64,000 nt of DNA from Flaveria trinervia (taxonomy: Eukaryota; Streptophyta; Magnoliopsida; Asterales; Asteraceae). Shown here piece by piece: positions 22,950 through 34,389 of this stretch (the first letter of the stretch is position 1; the number at the start of each line of letters is the position of its first letter). Where the stretch lies: NCBI GenBank assembly GCA_025506515.1, contig CM046447.1:83402037-83466036 (forward strand), read 5' to 3'. A program made the translations under genes and the position numbers. Below the pieces are notes generated by a model, which worked only from the letters and a program-made list of their open reading frames with translations, was not told the DNA's origin and made no database searches.

Positions 22950-24517
22950 CATCAGCATTTGTTGTGGATGGAGCTGCTGAAACTACATGAACATCAAGTT
23001 TAGTGGACTCAGGCAGTTGATCACTAAACTTGAAAAGATGAGTACTGATATCATCATCATCTTCAGTACCACTAGGTGGAAGACTTGCTGCAGAAGATGA
23101 TTTATCCACATGATCTGCAACAGCTAGAGGTTGATAAGGAACATATTGCAGTATATCCAGATCAAACAACTCCACAGGGTTTTGTGGAATTTTATCCTTA
23201 GGAGATTCATTGAACTTCACATGCAAGGTTTCTTCAACTATCTTTGTTCTGCAGTTGAAGACTCTGTAAGCCTTGCATGTGGATGAATATCCTACAAAAT
23301 ATCCTGCATCCACCTTAGGATCAAATTTATGGAGTTGATCCTTTGTGTTGAGAATGAAACAAGGACACCCAAGGCTTTGAAGAATGAAATTAGAGGAGCC
23401 AAATGATGTAGAACTTCATATGGAGTCTTCATCAACCTCTAATTTACTAAAACTCTATTCTGCACATAGCAAGCTGTGTTGACAGTTCAGCCAAAAGGTT
23501 AATGGCAAACCAGAGTCAGCCAACATGGACCTTGCAGCTTCAATTAGAATCCTGTTCTTTCTCTCCACTACTCCATTTTGTTCTGGAGTCCTTGGGATGC
23601 TAAACTGCCTCTTGATTCCCTTTGAGAGATAAAAATCATCAAGTGTATGGTTTCTGAATTCTGTTCCATTATCACTCCTTATACACTTGACTGATAGGGA
23701 ATACTGCTTCTCAACATACAACACAAAGTTTATAATCGTCTGAGCAGCCTCATCCTTTGAATACAAGAAGAAAGCCCATACAAATCTGGAGTAATCATCC
23801 ACAATTACCAGACAATATTTCTTCTTTGCCATGCTCATCACTCTCACAGGACCAAATAGATCCATGTGCAGTAACTGCAAGCAGGCAGTGGACTTAGATT
23901 CTTCAATAGGAGGGAATGAGACTTTGTGTTGTTTTCCTTTCAAACAAGCAGTGCAGGTTTCATCATAGTAGAACTCCTTTATTGGTAGAACTCTCACTAA
24001 ACTATTGTGGATCAGCCGATTCATGTTTTTGAGATTTACATGACCCAGCCTTCTATGCCACAGTTTAGATTCCTGAGGAGAGGCTTTGGAGAACAGGCAA
24101 GGATGACCCTTCAAATCAATCTTCTTTACAAATCCAGGCATATACTCTTCCAATTCTGTTGGCCTTTAGGAGAGTATGTTCATCCAATACCTTGTCAATC
24201 AGCCTCAGAACTAAGAAAGACAGAATCCTGCAGTTCTGGCTTGTGAAAAGTGCAACATGCCCTTTATCACACATCTGACTGACACTCAGCAAATTATACT
24301 TGAGATTCTCCACATGGTTAATATCATCAAATCTGATTTCTCCATTAAACACATATCCTTTCCCAATGATGTAACCCTTAGCATCATTTCCAAATGAAAT
24401 AAATCCCTTCTTTCCTGGAGAGTAGTCATTAAGAAGAGAACTGCTCCCTGTCATATGCATAGATCCTTCACTGTCTACATACCAGATGCTACTTTGGCAT
24501 GCTGAAGAACCCTGCAT
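22950..24517 (-). pseudogene. Sirevirus 1 protease and integrase
   Basis: The protease active-site box reads WYVDSEGSMHMTG (Asp codon at 24473-24475) where copia proteases have D-S-G, so the essential Gly is lost. GAG-pre-integrase follows as LWHRRLGHVNLKNMNRLIH ... CTACLKGK, keeping the HHCC zinc residues. The integrase core keeps its acidic residues: HMDLFGPV (near 23865), RSDNGTEF (near 23680) and QNGVVERKN (near 23570). A frameshift at about 23465 replaces the usual FWAEAV segment, and the C-terminal part (GYFVGYSSTCKAYRVFN) continues in another frame from 23313. The enzyme would cut the polyprotein and insert cDNA; this copy is dead. Confidence 0.88.
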
Positions 24518-24520
24518 TCA

Positions 24521-27434
24521 TCACAAGGAATTAGTTAGGTTTTGAGACCCAAACCTTTTGGTTTTGGGTCTGTTTTCATCAACAGATTTAACCATAACTT
24601 TCTTATGATTAACAGCTGATGAAGGTGGAGATGGTGCTAAAATGGATTCCTTGGATTTGGGCTTGGAATACCTTTTCAGTGGTTTGATCACAGGTGCATC
24701 TAGTTGGTTAACTCTCCCCAACAAATGCTGAACCATCATAACAAGTTGTGTCTGATTTGTAGCTAAAGCTTTCAGCTTTTGTGACACATCAGTGCTTGTT
24801 TTTGACGAGTTCCTGTGGCCCACCATTTCCTCCTTAAAATTCACAGTCTTAATCTGATGTTTATCGTGAGGAACACTATCAGCTGTTTTATGATAAACCC
24901 TATCCTTCTTTTTGGATTTAGGTGAAGCCTTGGGTTTATCACATTGGGATGACTGTGGTACAAACTTGATCTCAAACTCATTTTTCATTTCATCCATCTG
25001 CATTTTAATGAGCTTATCTCTGTTGAGTTTGGAACCCTTTTTGTACCAACATTCATCAGAAAGATGATTGAATTTACCACATATTTCACATGGCTTATTC
25101 TTCATCTTGGATTGATCAACTGCTGAAGTGGAAACTACTGAGGTGTGATCTTCAGTACTTTCCTCCTTTCAGTACTTGTGTTAAGTACTGAAGGATCTGT
25201 AACAACTGAAGACTTGTTCTTCAGCTGTTCTCTATCCGTCCTGAAAGACCGTATGATAGATTCCTCAGCAGTTGTTAACCCTTTTATTTCAGTTGATTTA
25301 AAATGCTTTTCAGATGTTGTGACTTTCCCTTCAGTACTTGAGATACTTTGAGGGACAACATCTAAAGTACTCAGCTTCATGTGCGTATCAGTAGTTAATC
25401 CATCAGGCAATTGATTTGCTAAGGTATCAACACTGATTTCATCTTCTGATCTTGGGTGATCACTTGAGGATGATACACATGATGATGGTTTGGAAATTTC
25501 TTTCACCTTCAGGTTTTACTATTGATTTTGGAGTAAAATCTGTAGGTGGTGCAATGTGATTGTAACTATTCCAAACTTCACATTTGAAGCTGTTTGCTTG
25601 CTGAGAAGCATTTCAAATCCCTTGCAGGATGATACCCAGCGGTCACACTCAACTTGGGTAGCTGCAAGTGTTTCTTTGAGATCTCTGTGGTTCTCAAGAA
25701 TGACCTCTAGCTTAGCCTTTTCATCATTTAATTGGCATTTAAGCTTATAAATCTCATCATCTTTATCTTTAAGGACAGACTCATACTCAGCTTTTCTTTT
25801 GGAAAGGGTTGCTCAAGCTCAAGATTTTGATTTATTAAAGCTACATTTGCCTCTATAATAGAGATAAATGCAGCTATGCAAGATTCAGAACATAGCTTGG
25901 CCTTAGCCTCAGAGGATACCTGGTTACCTATGATGAAGATGCATTGGAGCATGAACCCTCAGTAGATTCCAGGGCCATGAGATCAAGATTCCCAAAAGGA
26001 TGTTCACCACCATGTTGACCATCACTAGCAAATAATTGCTCATTACCAGAAAGATCATTTAGTAGACTGCTCTAGTCAACAGCACCAGGGGTGAAGAAGC
26101 TGTGATGAGGTTGTGATTGAGATGATTGAGATGGTTGAGGCTCAGGTAAGGCTTGAGGTTGTTGTGCAATAGGAACTTGAACTTGATTTGGCTATGGCAT
26201 GTAATAGCAGGGATATGGATATGGCATTGGACCCTGAGGGACAAAATATGCAGAAGATAGAGGTTGTGAGTGATGACCAGAACTAACAGGATGCGGCCCT
26301 CTGTTTTGTGAACTATTGCTTGGAAAAGTCACAAAGGGTGCAGAGGAGTTAGATTCAGTTGATCTACACTCTCTTGCAAAGTGCCCAAGCCTGTGGCATT
26401 TGTGACACCTCAACTTACTCTTGTCAAAACCAACTTTGGTTTTGCCAGAGAATCCTGGAAATTTCCTACCAGTTCTCTTGTAGAACTTTTGAGATCTGAT
26501 ATTAATCAAGGCCATTTGGCTTAGAATATCCATCTCTTCTAAGTCATCATCAGCAATACCTTTCAAATCATCCATAATGAAGCACAAATTGTCACTATTA
26601 CAGCCTGACTGACTATCAACACTAACAAATGCATGATCAAAACTGTTTGAAGAAAAATCTATATGCTCATCATAATTGCTTTCTGATGCAGCATATTTTG
26701 ACTCATGACCAACCAAGGCAGTGTTCCTTGGTACAAAGTCATCAGTGAGCTTTCCTGATGATGCCAGTTTCCTTTTCTGCTCTATCTCTCTTTCAAATGT
26801 AAGCAGTTTCCCATGGAGTTGGGTAAGAGATAGGCTATCCAGATTTGCATTGGAGCGTAGGACAATGGTATATGTGTCCCATCTCTCAGGCAGTGATCTG
26901 AGGAATCTGTTGTTCATCAGGCTATTAGTGTATTCATGTTTGACCATTTTCAGCTCAGAGATCAAACAGGAGAAACGCTCAAACTGTTGAGTCAGTGTCT
27001 CACCCTTCCTATGAGAGAATGTCTCATATTGTTGGGCAAGGATTTCTCTGTTGTTTGCTAAGACCTCATCTGTTCCACCAAATTGTTCTTTCAATGCATT
27101 CCAGAGGTCATGAGTAGTTTCATGATGCATAAGCCCAGAATAGATTTCATTGGCAGTGCCATGGCCAGAATTCCATGTGCTTTAGCATCAATCTCAAACA
27201 GTTTTTGATCCTCATCTGAGTATTGTTCCTTCTTCTTCAGAACCATTTGGTTGGTTTCGGATTGTTCACCATAGGCTTGTGTGGACCATGTACCACAGAT
27301 GTCCAACAACCTGAACTGTTAACAGACAGGTGATGGAGCATTCTTCGTTGCCATATGTTATACTCAGTCCTAACCAGCATCGGAGGCTTGGTTGAGGAAC
27401 CAGTATTGTGAGGGTCATTAGAAGGAGTAGTCAT
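24521..27434 (-). pseudogene. Sirevirus 1 gag (capsid and nucleocapsid region)
   Basis: The start codon is probably the ATG at 27434 (MTTPSNDPHNTG). The capsid part includes LVRTEYNIWQRRML, WNALKEQFGGTDEV and NNRFLRSLPERWDTYTI. A zinc knuckle CHKCHRLGHFARECR lies at 26363-26407, and a second CCHC, CEICGKFNHLSDECW, at 25046-25090, an arrangement seen in this lineage. Between them is a Ser/Thr-rich linker whose DNA is rich in CTTCAGTACT and AACTACTGA words (25120-25400), the same words that fill the LTR. Frameshifts near 27300, 27130 and 26190 and stops near 26060-25510 break it. Gag packages the element RNA in cytoplasmic particles; this copy cannot make a full product. Confidence 0.85.
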
Positions 27435-27648
27435 TCTCAGATTCAATCAAATTCAATTAAATTTTAACTAATTTAGCGCAAAACACAACAAACTCAATAT
27501 GAACCAAGAGAAATCTCAAAGCAAATAACCAAAAGCAGCAGAAATTCAATCACTATAACCATTCTTGCAAATATACTAATTCGATCAAACTTAGATATCT
27601 AAATAGCAGTTTTAATGATCAATTGTTAGATCGATCAATGATTAACTA

Positions 27649-27660
27649 GCTCTGATACCA
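27649..27660 (-). other. Primer binding site of Sirevirus 1
   Basis: On the minus strand this is TGGTATCAGAGC, complementary to the 3' end of plant initiator Met-tRNA. It starts two bases inside the 5' LTR end, the usual place for first-strand priming. Confidence 0.9.
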
Positions 27661-27662
27661 TT

Positions 27663-28428
27663 TGTTAGGATCAGTGATCTAAGTTTAATTGATTAGAGTA
27701 GATTGCAGCGGAATTCGAACAATGAAGTAGACAATTTAGTAAGAACTCAATTGATATTCAATGGAATAGTACACGGTTATAGAGAGAGAGAGAGAATTCT
27801 GCAAAAAGAATGTTTCATTCAAATGCTTTCGTGGTGGCTGAAAGTCACACATTACAATTAGGTCAACATTCCTTAAATAAGGAATGTGACGTCTACTGAT
27901 GTCACTTGATGGTGACATCTAACAGAATTATACAAACAACTGAAACTATGCAAACTACTAAGAAAGTTCTCAACAACTGATCACATCTCAGAGAATGCTA
28001 AGTATAAAACTACTGAACTAAAACTACTGAAAGGTAAATTACAAGTACTGAAAACGAAAACCATCACAACTACTGATCACTCTGGTCTTCAGTCTTTGTC
28101 GTCAGTCTTTGTTCTTCAGACTTTTATTTTAGACGTTGTCTTCAGCTGATAGCTTCAGACTTTGTCTTCAGTACTTTACTTTCAGACTTTGTCTTCAGTA
28201 CTTTACTTTCAGACTTGTCTTCAGTACTTTACTTTCAGACTTTGTCTTCAGTACTGTACTTTCAGACTTTTTCTTCAGTAGAAATCTTCAGATCTTTTCT
28301 TCAGACTTTGTCTTCAGACCTTGTACTCAGCTAATGTCTTCAGCTGTTGTGATCTTCTTTAGTAGTTGTAATGTCTGTGGGACTTGGAGGTTTTTCTGAT
28401 CAGGCTCATTGGTTCTTTTGGTCCAACA
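27663..28428 (-). repeat. 5' LTR of Sirevirus 1
   Basis: 766 bp, matching 16297-17052. In element orientation it begins TGTTGGACC and ends CCTAACA. The outer half is filled with CTTCAGACTTTGTCTTCAGTACTTTA repeats (about 28085-28330), and an (AG)n run lies near 27780. The LTR supplies the promoter and polyadenylation signals of the element; none of these can be pinned by eye. Confidence 0.9.
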
Positions 28429-28559
28429 AACCTCCTCCTTTCCAAGGTATTTGCAACATTTACAATGAAAACATGGCCAACTTTAGATCCGCATTTTCAC
28501 ACCACTATAGTGGCAAATCAAAGATTAACCAAGAAGTGTATACTGCAACTAACTAAAAG

Positions 28560-29521
28560 ATAATTCACACAAGTGAATGCACACGGAGAACAAGTCAAGA
28601 CAAAAAATGACTCAACCAAAATGTAACACAAAAAACTAGGGTTGTGACTCTCCATGGATGAATATAGATCATGGGATGATTATCCATATGAATATCGCAA
28701 ATTGGTACCTCTAACCTTGTCATCAATGCCTAAACATAATAATTCATGTAATTCAAAAACAAAGAGATAAAAGAATGTATTCTAGAATCTTAAAAGTCTA
28801 CAACCTTCTAGGGTTATGAACCACATAAGATAAACATCAAAAAGAACATGTAACCTTCCAGGCTACATCATCACCAGCATACTTCACCATTAGACATTCT
28901 ATAAGTTAGGATGTCATTCAACCCCAAGAATTCTTGAAAGACCACTTGTTAGAGAAAGCACAACATATGATACTTCAGAGGAAATAAATCATTACTTCTG
29001 CTCAGCACAACATAACAGCCGAGAGATCATATCCTTAGGGTTTCAAGATGAAACCCTAAATCTAAACAAATAAAACGATAATAGAACAACTTAGATCTAG
29101 GTTTCAACACCATAAACCTAAATAAACAAGAAACAAAGGATACTAGCAAAAGATTAATGATATAAGAGTAGTAGCTTTGATACCCTGTAAACTTTCTTGT
29201 AAACTTTCTTAAATGTAACAGATGAAAAAAAATATAAAAAGCATCAAATACTTGAACCAAATGTTCAATAGAAAATTTTTAGTCAATGTTCTAAATAATT
29301 AATGAAAAATAAGACTACAAATACATAAAATGACAAAAAGACCAATGACAATAGAAAGCCAAACCAATCTGCATCAAGATAATGCAAATTTAAGATGATC
29401 TATAGAGAATCAAAGTGATCGTATCTAGAGAGAGTTCGTATGTGTGTATGAGAGAGAGAGAGAGTGGGTGTTCTTGAAATGAACCGTAATCTCAAAAGCG
29501 ATGAAGATTTACTCTGCTAGA
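28560..29521. other. Unassigned AT-rich region
   Basis: No coding similarity recognised. A minus-strand GGTATCAAAGC (about 29169-29179) resembles a tRNA-Met primer site, but there is no LTR partner. An (AG)n microsatellite lies near 29449-29463. Confidence 0.3.
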
Positions 29522-29958
29522 TAGGGGTGTTAAAATATACGAATTCGAAAATTCGATTTGAAAATCCGAAATATCCAAATTTTTGGATATCCAAAAATTC
29601 GGATTCGGATTCGGATAGTGATTTATAAAAGTTTCGGATATTCGGATATCCGATTATCCGAAAACTAAAAAAATATTTTTTTTTTATTTTTTGAATTTAC
29701 ATATTTTTACTTTAGATTGGGATTTTTTAATGTATAACATTTATGATATGAGTTGGTTTTTTATATTGTCTTTATAATATATATGTCTAATTATTGTAAA
29801 AAACTAAAAAATAAAATATAATAATAATAAATGAATTTCGGATATCCGAATCACTAAAATATGAATTTCGAATTTCGGATACGGATTCGAATAGTGATTT
29901 CCACTATCCAAAATTTTCGAATATCTGAAATTTCGGATATCCGACTTTAACACCCCTG
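29522..29958. mobile_element. hAT-like MITE with AGGGGTGTTAAA termini
   Basis: About 437 bp with 12-bp perfect terminal inverted repeats, AGGGGTGTTAAA and TTTAACACCCCT. Subterminal regions are full of TTCGGATATCCGAA-type palindromes on both sides of an AT-rich core, so the strand could fold into a long imperfect hairpin. ctgcta occurs at both flanks (29514-29519 and 29956-29961), but an exact 8-bp duplication is not visible. There is no coding sequence. The end sequence is typical of non-autonomous hAT-type families. Confidence 0.75.
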
Positions 29959-31395
29959 CTAAAATCATATGCCATGCTTGACCTTTTCTTCATATACAGC
30001 AACAGCCCCTTAACTGCATCAATTCTCATATTTCCTGAAGATAAACAAACCTAAAATGAGACAAATATTTTATAAAGTTACCAATTAAATTGTTAGAAAT
30101 GAATAATACTAATAGGAACAATCAGTACTATGTTACTATGGTTATCTAGTGAGAACTATTGATATAGGGTGAAATAGTAAACTTGTGGACCCGATCGGAA
30201 ATACATTAGTAACCTGTCTATTGGTAAGTCCCTATTATTATCTTTCATTGATGTATTATCTTTAGTAATAATGATTACTTATGGAAGCTTATGTCGCAGT
30301 TATACCCTAGTTATGTGACAATTGATGAAGGTCATGTGACAAATTAAAATTGCAGCCAATCAAATCAACGAAATCATTGTGTAGTTAAAATGTTATGAAA
30401 GAATTATAGATGTGGGTTTGCCCATATATAATCATGGCAAGGTATTTTGTCGAATGTGATGGCGTTGTCAAACCGATATAATCATGCTTTGGGATACGTA
30501 CAAAGTTATGGGACAGAATTTGAGTGTTACAAAAAAAATCAAACACGAATTTAAACTTAACGAAAGTGTGATTAACAAAGAAAGAAATTAATATTTCGAG
30601 TCCTGTTTTAGCTCCATTGGGATTATGATTTAACAAAACGGAAACCACTTTTTCTTGGATCACAAAAAACCCGAAACTTTTGGGATAATGGGATATATTT
30701 ATTTTTATTATTTTTATGATGCATGTAATATGTTTTTGTCAAGATAGTTCTACACGTCATGGAAAACTATTTATCTAAAACATCCAACATCTTAATATAA
30801 CCTAAACATATTTATTAATATTAAAAAACAATAAAGATGATTCATGGTCTTGTATACATAGAAGTTGACCATTTTACCAATCTTTATTTGTTTTTGGTAT
30901 ATGAAGTACAATTCAACTAACGATATTCTGTATATATAACTACAACAATAATAATTATTAAAACATATATAAAAATCAATTATTCATGAGAAAAGGAATA
31001 TATTATTGTTATAAAGGATTTGGCAATCAATAATGCAATTAGAAGACAAAGCATGTTACCTCATTTATATCAATCTATAAAAGAAACGACAGATTGTCAC
31101 ACGTGCAAGCGTTGTGTTCACTAATAAGACAGCTTAGCTAACATGTGTTGTTAACTCTTAACTACATGATTTATAAATTACACACCAAAAGAGTAGATTA
31201 TATTTTGATGTTAAGCAAAAAAAACTAAATTATTCATACTTAATGTTTTTTTCCCAATATTTTCAATACATAACCGGAAATTTGTCAAATATATGGTTAT
31301 ACTACAAATTCTAATATATGAACACTAAGTTTTCATAAATCAAACGGCCAAGAAATTTATAAATTCATGTAATCATGTCTCCATTGAGTCTATAG
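29959..31395. other. AT-rich intergenic DNA
   Basis: No recognisable gene, RNA or element. A 92-codon frame on the minus strand (30385-30663) shows no known motif and is probably chance. Confidence 0.3.
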
Positions 31396-31643
31396 CTAGC
31401 AATCAATTTACCGGTGGCCACTTGCCTGGTGCTTTCCTTTAGGGGAGGTTGTCGGCCCAAGTTTCAATTAGAACAAAAATGTTCTATGTTGAGTTAGTGA
31501 TTTTCCCGGTTGTGTGTTTTTACTGAGGTAGTTGGGGGTTCGGTCACGATTGAAAAAACGGATGGATAAGCCACATTAAGATAACATGTATCTTCTAAAG
31601 CAGTGTCATCCAATTGTTGTTAAAAAAACAAACTAGCAATCAA
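31396..31643 (+). mobile_element. SINE candidate with 11-bp target duplication
   Basis: A 226-bp unit (31407-31632) is bounded by the identical 11-mer ctagcaatcaa (31396-31406 and 31633-31643) and ends in TTGTTGTTAAAAAAACAAA, an A-rich 3' tail. Near the left end GGTGGCCACTTGCCTGG could be a degenerate Pol III A box, and AAGTTTCAATTAG about 35-40 bp later a degenerate B box. The long duplication and A-tail fit LINE-mobilised retroposition. The tRNA origin is uncertain. Confidence 0.55.
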
Positions 31644-32108
31644 ACTTGGTATGACATAGATATTTGTGGTCAATAATGCTGGTCAATTCGGTTGTTGTCA
31701 TAGGTGAATTAAGTTTGGTATCTTGAAGAAGCCAAGAATATGATTATGCTAGCGTTGAGCATCAAATGTACTTGTTGGCTTTATGTAAAGCAGGCTAAAC
31801 AAGGGTGCATGTAGTGCTTGACTAAGAACCTGATTTGTAGAGGGCCAAGGAAAGGGCTGGATTGTTTCACGATGCGATGTAAGCTAGAAAATAATATCAA
31901 ACAATATAGCTAGGCAAAATGTATTAAAAGGTTCCAACTATTTTTATTATATTTAAATATATGCTAACATTCCCTAGCAGTCGAAACTGAAAATCATCAA
32001 ATATAATCAAAGAAAGGTATTTCATAAAGATATATATTGACAAGTTGATTGAGGTGTTCAAAGTGATTACAATTACTATGTATGACATGTGTTATCAAAC
32101 ATACATAC
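31644..32108. other. AT-rich intergenic DNA
   Basis: No recognisable feature in this stretch. Confidence 0.3.
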
Positions 32109-32672
32109 TAAAAGGTTGTTTGATGCAACTGACTTAGTAATATCTTACTAAGTCAGAAGCTGACTTAGTAATATCTTACTAAGTCAGAAGCTGACTCAGT
32201 TAGAAATTCTGACTGATTTCGCATCACTGAAACTTGGTTGTTTGATAGATATGGCTGACTGAACTGATTGATAAAATCCTAAAATCGCATTTTCAAATCC
32301 CCAATTTCATTTTTTGAACTTTCTTTAAATCCCCAAACTCACCACTCTAACATCACCAAACTCACCACCACCACCAGCAGTAGCTGCTGTCGTCGTCGTA
32401 CGCCACCCACCAACACCATCGTATGCCACCCACCACCACCATCTAACAACCAGCCGGGGAGAGGCACCAGAGGTGGAAGACCTCGCCGAGGTGGTCACGC
32501 GGTGGGGGTTTGGCCGAGGGGGTCGCGCGGTGGGGGTTGGCAAAGGGAGGGGTAGTGCCCCTTTTCTTGGTTGACATGGTTTGATTTAGGGTCTAGGTCA
32601 CACAACACAAGCACATCAAACACGTTGACCGGCTCACTCAGTCAACGGTCAGCCATAATCAACAACCCCTAA
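32109..32672. mobile_element. Tourist/PIF-like MITE with GC-rich core and tandem hairpins
   Basis: The ends are imperfect inverted repeats (AAGGTTGTTTGAT on the left; the complement of ATCAACAACCCC on the right), with TAA on both sides (32109-32111 and 32670-32672), the PIF/Harbinger target size. Near the left end a 32-bp unit with the palindrome GACTTAGTAATATCTTACTAAGTC is present twice (about 32130-32190). The core (about 32330-32580) is unusually GC-rich, with CCACCACC and CGTCGTCG runs. No helper protein is encoded. Confidence 0.6.
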
Positions 32673-33336
32673 ATATAAAACATTGAATAGTCTGACACAC
32701 GACATAAATCAAGAAGCAACCATACCAACTTATGTCGCAAGGAACATGTCGAGGCTTTTCTATTATGCTAAGAATTCTAAAATGAAATGACCATTTGTTT
32801 TGGTGAGTCATCAATGAAATTGACACATGGTGATAGGAGTAGGCCTAAATATATCGGTTCAAACATAATAATCAAAACAAAAAAGATTTAAGGCTCATTT
32901 TGGATACGGATTCACCATCGAAACAAACGATAGGGCTGCGACATCTAACCAAAAATACAGATACACCACTTCGGTTAAGAAATTGTGTCTAAGAACAGCA
33001 TCCAACTTGTCAATATTGAACTAGCATAGACAAATATCAATCTAACTCTCACACAAGAGATAAATCAACACAAAAACTAATCATAAACTCACTATCCTTT
33101 TCATTAAGGAACAAACTATTACATATACTAAAGACTAACCCACTTACTACTTTTAAAAAAAGAAGATGCTACCTAGAAAGCAAAGAGTACAACTAAAGAA
33201 AACATTATAACAAAGATGGGAACATGTAAATAATGGTGGTGATTCACGTAGGATCTTCAATTGGAATAAATCCAAACTTACAAATAGGTCCCTGAATAAT
33301 ATGAGACTCGTTAGACTTGTATCAGGATCTACATCA

Positions 33337-34176
33337 TCATCCCCTGCTTGGAAAAGTTTTGCTTCAAACTTCAAATACCATATTCGTCTTGGACCATGAT
33401 TAACGTGTAAATGTTCGTTGGATCAGATTTTTTTATCATCATTCTGAATTTGTTTGACCCGGATGTGATTGCTACTAATTGACCCGGTTGGCCCACGAGT
33501 CGGATTTCCATTGTGAAGATAATTGGAACCCCAACTTTGAATATTATCTTTGACATCATAATAGGGTTGAATACTAATAAACTCTATTAGTGAGCATTGC
33601 TCAAAAGGAAGCATGGAAACTAATTCTTTAAACTTATGACGAATACCTTCGGTCCCAGTATTGTAGTGAAGAAACAATGGTGAATATGCTGATTGTTTTT
33701 CACTATAAACCTCCTTACGGATTTGTATTAGGACTTGCTCATTGATGACCTCCACTATAACATTAACTTGGATGATTCGGTAGAATTTTGAGAAGCTCCA
33801 CTATACATAAACGAAGATCCAATAGTTAGAATATCTTATTTAGCAATTTGAAAATCTTGGGGAGATACTCCTTAGTTCATAAAAGAATAATTCAGCATGA
33901 TTTGTGTTTCACCATCTTGACTGTAATCCGATCAAGAGCTCTCTTCACAAACATGCACTCTTCTTCATCAGGCTTGATTTCGTCTTCATCATAGATGGGT
34001 TCCTTGTCATGTAGTGTAGAAGTGAAATCCTCAAACGATTTGCACTCAAAACAATCAGATTTGATAAGAAAGGTAAGGAGCATGGTTTAGTTTTGAAACA
34101 TCGGATAGCGGTTCAGAGTAGAAGATGTTGAATATAAAAGAGAGTCGATAATGAATCGTTCGTCTCTAATACCAAA
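33337..34176 (-). pseudogene. Interior of the small LTR element, unknown reading frames
   Basis: The interior holds short minus-strand frames of unknown function. One, 34083-33892 (63 residues), is Asp/Glu-rich, with KPDEEECMFVKRALDRITVK. A second, 33755-33423 (110 residues), starts MEVINEQVLIQIRKEVYS and overlaps a third in another frame, 33559-33371, that ends with MVQDEYGI. I see no gag zinc knuckle, protease, integrase or RT motif. These could be remnants of a deleted polyprotein or pieces of a host gene captured by the element. Protein similarity, not the frame lengths, would decide. Confidence 0.45.
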
Positions 34177-34389
34177 TTTTAGGAGTAGGCCCGAATACAC
34201 CGGTTCTAACACAACGATCAAAACAACGGATAGATCTGAGGCTTGTTTCGGATACAGATTCACCACCGAAACAAACGATTGGGCTGCGATATCTAACCAA
34301 AGATACAGATACACCACTTTGGTTAAGAAATCATGTCTAAGAACACTGGTTAAGAAATAATGTCTAAGAACACCATCCAACTTGCCAAT

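Larger units (their letters stand above)
16297..28428 (-). mobile_element. Ty1/copia Sirevirus element 1, complete but decayed
   Basis: This is a 12.1 kb retrotransposon on the minus strand. Its parts, in its own order: 5' LTR 28428-27663, primer site, gag, protease, integrase, RT, RNase H, a region of short palindromes, an env-position 3' ORF, polypurine tract and 3' LTR 17052-16297. The sequence aacctc flanks both sides (16291-16296 and 28429-28434), matching a 5-6 bp target duplication. The gag-protease-integrase-RT order, a second zinc knuckle and the extra ORF after RNase H indicate the Sirevirus (SIRE/Maximus) lineage. Frameshifts in gag, integrase and RT and a damaged protease motif mean it cannot encode its full polyprotein. 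Confidence 0.92.
15500..28556 (+). pseudogene. Copia gag remnant split by a Sirevirus insertion
   Basis: Coding pieces are 15500-16296 and about 28435-28556. The start ATGTCTTCAAGTGCT encodes the usual Ser-rich leader. A frameshift before ATMANHAEKPEKFTG changes frame, after which KRWQQKIFFYLTTLNL, NYVLNGLCDSLYNVY, AKELWESLDKKYKTEDAG and IEKLPPSWIEFKTTL mark a copia gag (UBN2 type). A second frame change follows near 16092. The Lys-rich linker before the zinc knuckle runs into the Sirevirus LTR at 16297. Beyond 28434 the reading resumes with PFQGICNIYNENMANF, a decayed zinc knuckle that keeps only the first Cys. No pol of this element is visible farther right. Confidence 0.8.

Noticed and set aside
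29169..29179. Primer-site-like GGTATCAAAGC on the minus strand
   Set aside because: It is followed by TGTAAAC, which could start an LTR, but no partner LTR, polypurine tract or gag could be found on either side.
30385..30663. 92-codon minus-strand frame
   Set aside because: No recognisable motif, biased AT-rich composition and no neighbouring exons; likely chance.
32325..32543. 72-codon minus-strand frame in the GC-rich MITE core
   Set aside because: Low-complexity Arg/Pro/Thr/Gly text produced by CCACC and CGTCG runs inside a transposon; not supported as a gene.
34087..34380. 97-codon minus-strand frame over the 5' LTR of the small element
   Set aside because: It runs through the LTR and the 27-bp duplication, where no protein is expected; the matching LTR at 32831 does not preserve it.
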